A DNA stretch of 64,000 bases, from contig NZ_WUUK01000002.1 in assembly GCF_009831115.1 (NCBI RefSeq), forward strand, positions 248,001-312,000, written 5' to 3'. Every line of letters starts with the position of its first letter. Within the stretch, counting starts at the first letter, position 1. The position numbers were made by a program, and so were the translations under genes. The stretch is from Salinicoccus hispanicus. Its GTDB lineage: Bacteria > Bacillota > Bacilli > Staphylococcales > Salinicoccaceae. The notes beneath the pieces are model-generated. The model had not been told where the DNA came from and ran no database searches. It saw only the letters and a program-made list of their open reading frames with translations. Below are positions 63,052-64,000 of this stretch, in pieces.

Positions 63052-64000
63052 ATGAAGATTCTGGCAGCCGGTGGCATATATATTGATCGGACATCGGAAA
63101 CTGTCCCGTTCATCGGCGGACACGAAGTGGCAAAGCTTATCGGCAGCCATTCCCGCCACGCCGTCCATCTGCATACGAATTTCAGTACAGAAGCCGCGCG
63201 CGATACGAAAGCGCTGAAACAGTCCTTGCGTGAATATGGGGTCGACCCGAAGTTCGCCGTCCGCGTGTCTGCATCCTACGGCTTGATCGATGGTGACACG
63301 GTCGTACCGGGCAGCAACGTGTTCGAGACGGTAAGCCACGACCGTCTGAAGAAGATGACGGATATCGACCTGCTCGTTCTGACGACGGACATATCGGAAC
63401 GCGATTTCAGAATGCTGCTCAGCCATGCGAGAAGGCATTCCATTCCGGCAATCGTCTTTACGTGCAGTGAGTATGCATCCTACGATACAACCGGTATCGA
63501 CAACTACGTCCTGACGGATTCCGGTGTGCCGGACTATCATATGCATATTGGCGAAATCGCGCGCACTCTGGAAGCACAGGACATCATCGGATCTGCACCT
63601 GTCGAACGCACCCGCAGGGAATCCGTCAGGCCGCCATTTCATGCCGCCCTGCGTGTACTTGCCCAGCTGGTCGCCATAAGCGCACTGCTGGCACTGCTTG
63701 CCTTCGGTGTCCTGTACACGCTCGGGCTCGCCGGCAACGATGAGACGTACGATACATATATCGATCCGGATCAGGCAGTGGACCATGCCGACTGCAGCAC
63801 CATCGCAGAGTGCCGCGCGCTTGGCGATGACCATCTCGAGGCGCTTCATGCATATATGGATATACAGGACGCACCGCATCTGTTTGTCGAGAACCGCACG
63901 CGGACTGCATACATCACATATACCATCCGGGACTATGCACTTACGGACCCTGAAGTCCACAGAGAGCTGCCCGTCGGTTCACAAGCGGAATACGAGGAGG
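63052..64000 (+). CDS. PfkB-like N-terminal half fused to a membrane segment and extracellular part, partial
   Basis: Open from ATG 63052 to the window edge (316 codons, no stop). Residues 1-165 resemble the N-terminal half of a ribokinase/PfkB fold: AAGGIYIDRTSETVPFIGG, AKLIGSHS, and a LREYGVDPKFAVRV block; but the C-terminal ATP-site motif (GAGD) is missing. A basic stretch (RTRRES) leads to one hydrophobic helix (about residues 200-222, LVAISALLALLAFGVLYTLG). An acidic outside region follows (NDETYDTYIDPDQAV) with two cysteines. Directly downstream of comK. Family not recognised; function unknown. Confidence 0.6.
   Translation, partial: MKILAAGGIYIDRTSETVPFIGGHEVAKLIGSHSRHAVHLHTNFSTEAARDTKALKQSLREYGVDPKFAVRVSASYGLIDGDTVVPGSNVFETVSHDRLKKMTDIDLLVLTTDISERDFRMLLSHARRHSIPAIVFTCSEYASYDTTGIDNYVLTDSGVPDYHMHIGEIARTLEAQDIIGSAPVERTRRESVRPPFHAALRVLAQLVAISALLALLAFGVLYTLGLAGNDETYDTYIDPDQAVDHADCSTIAECRALGDDHLEALHAYMDIQDAPHLFVENRTRTAYITYTIRDYALTDPEVHRELPVGSQAEYEE

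Noticed and set aside
62995-63960. Minus-strand ORF of 321 aa at the right end
   Set aside because: The plus strand is open to the edge with good codon use, a TM helix and kinase-like motifs; the minus frame looks like an antisense shadow (Cys/Arg/His-rich).

Overview
The window looks like a stretch of core chromosome from a Staphylococcaceae bacterium, most likely Salinicoccus or a close relative (inferred, not proven). Gene order matches the staphylococcal region running from the fab/opp genes through trpS, spxA, mecA, coiA, pepF, rsaE, yjbH, relQ, nadK, mgtE and fabI to murE, prfC, htrA, trkH and comK. The MurE substrate motif (DNPAND) is the L-lysine type seen in staphylococci. Base composition looks higher in G+C than Staphylococcus itself, and the CotF-like and Tat-linked oxidoreductase genes suggest a halophilic or soil relative.

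Layout. 1-4547: glycerol uptake and catabolism on the minus strand (glpP, glpF, glpK, glpD; glpD runs off the left edge), with a GlpP-type terminator leader and a CcpA site. 4750-6132: a nitronate monooxygenase and a YjzD-type membrane protein. 6381-12922: an oligopeptide ABC transporter, oppDFBCA, whose oppF carries an apparent frameshift in a G6 run. 12923-15232: fabH-fabF behind a FapR operator. 15292-24887: trpS, then the stress and competence regulators spxA, mecA, coiA, pepF, the small RNA RsaE, yjbH, a truncated haemoglobin, a CYTH protein, relQ and nadK. 24966-33466: mgtE, a CPA2 antiporter, fabI (second FapR operator), yjcG, yjcH, an alanine:sodium symporter and an AI-2E family protein. 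33588-38403: an MBL hydrolase, a TetR-controlled ABC-2 exporter and a leaderless M23-SH3 peptidase.

38575-47496 is the most unusual part. Two copies of a four-gene module (small two-TM protein, Tat-signal gluconate-2-dehydrogenase-type subunit 3, Fe-S GMC oxidoreductase, TatC) face each other as mirror images around galU. They look like two Tat-exported oxidoreductases, each with its own TatC. 47641-60620 holds a NERD nuclease-like gene, CapA, an MFS transporter, murE, a YueH-like gene, prfC, a manganese (yybP-ykoY) riboswitch with terC, an HtrA protease, a KtrB/TrkH potassium channel and a degenerate metallophosphatase. Two convergent intergenic gaps in this stretch are filled by related 41-bp-period palindromic repeat arrays. 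60716-64000: a DUF2187 protein, two CotF-like proteins, a sigma-70 factor divergent from comK, and a truncated protein with a PfkB-like N-terminal half fused to a membrane segment.

Regulatory links visible in the sequence: FapR ties fabHF to fabI. CcpA sites flank glp and opp. MecA and YjbH are ClpP-protease adaptors acting on ComK and Spx, whose genes lie in the same window. RsaE has a Rex-like site at its promoter. No mobile element, tRNA, rRNA or CRISPR array was found.
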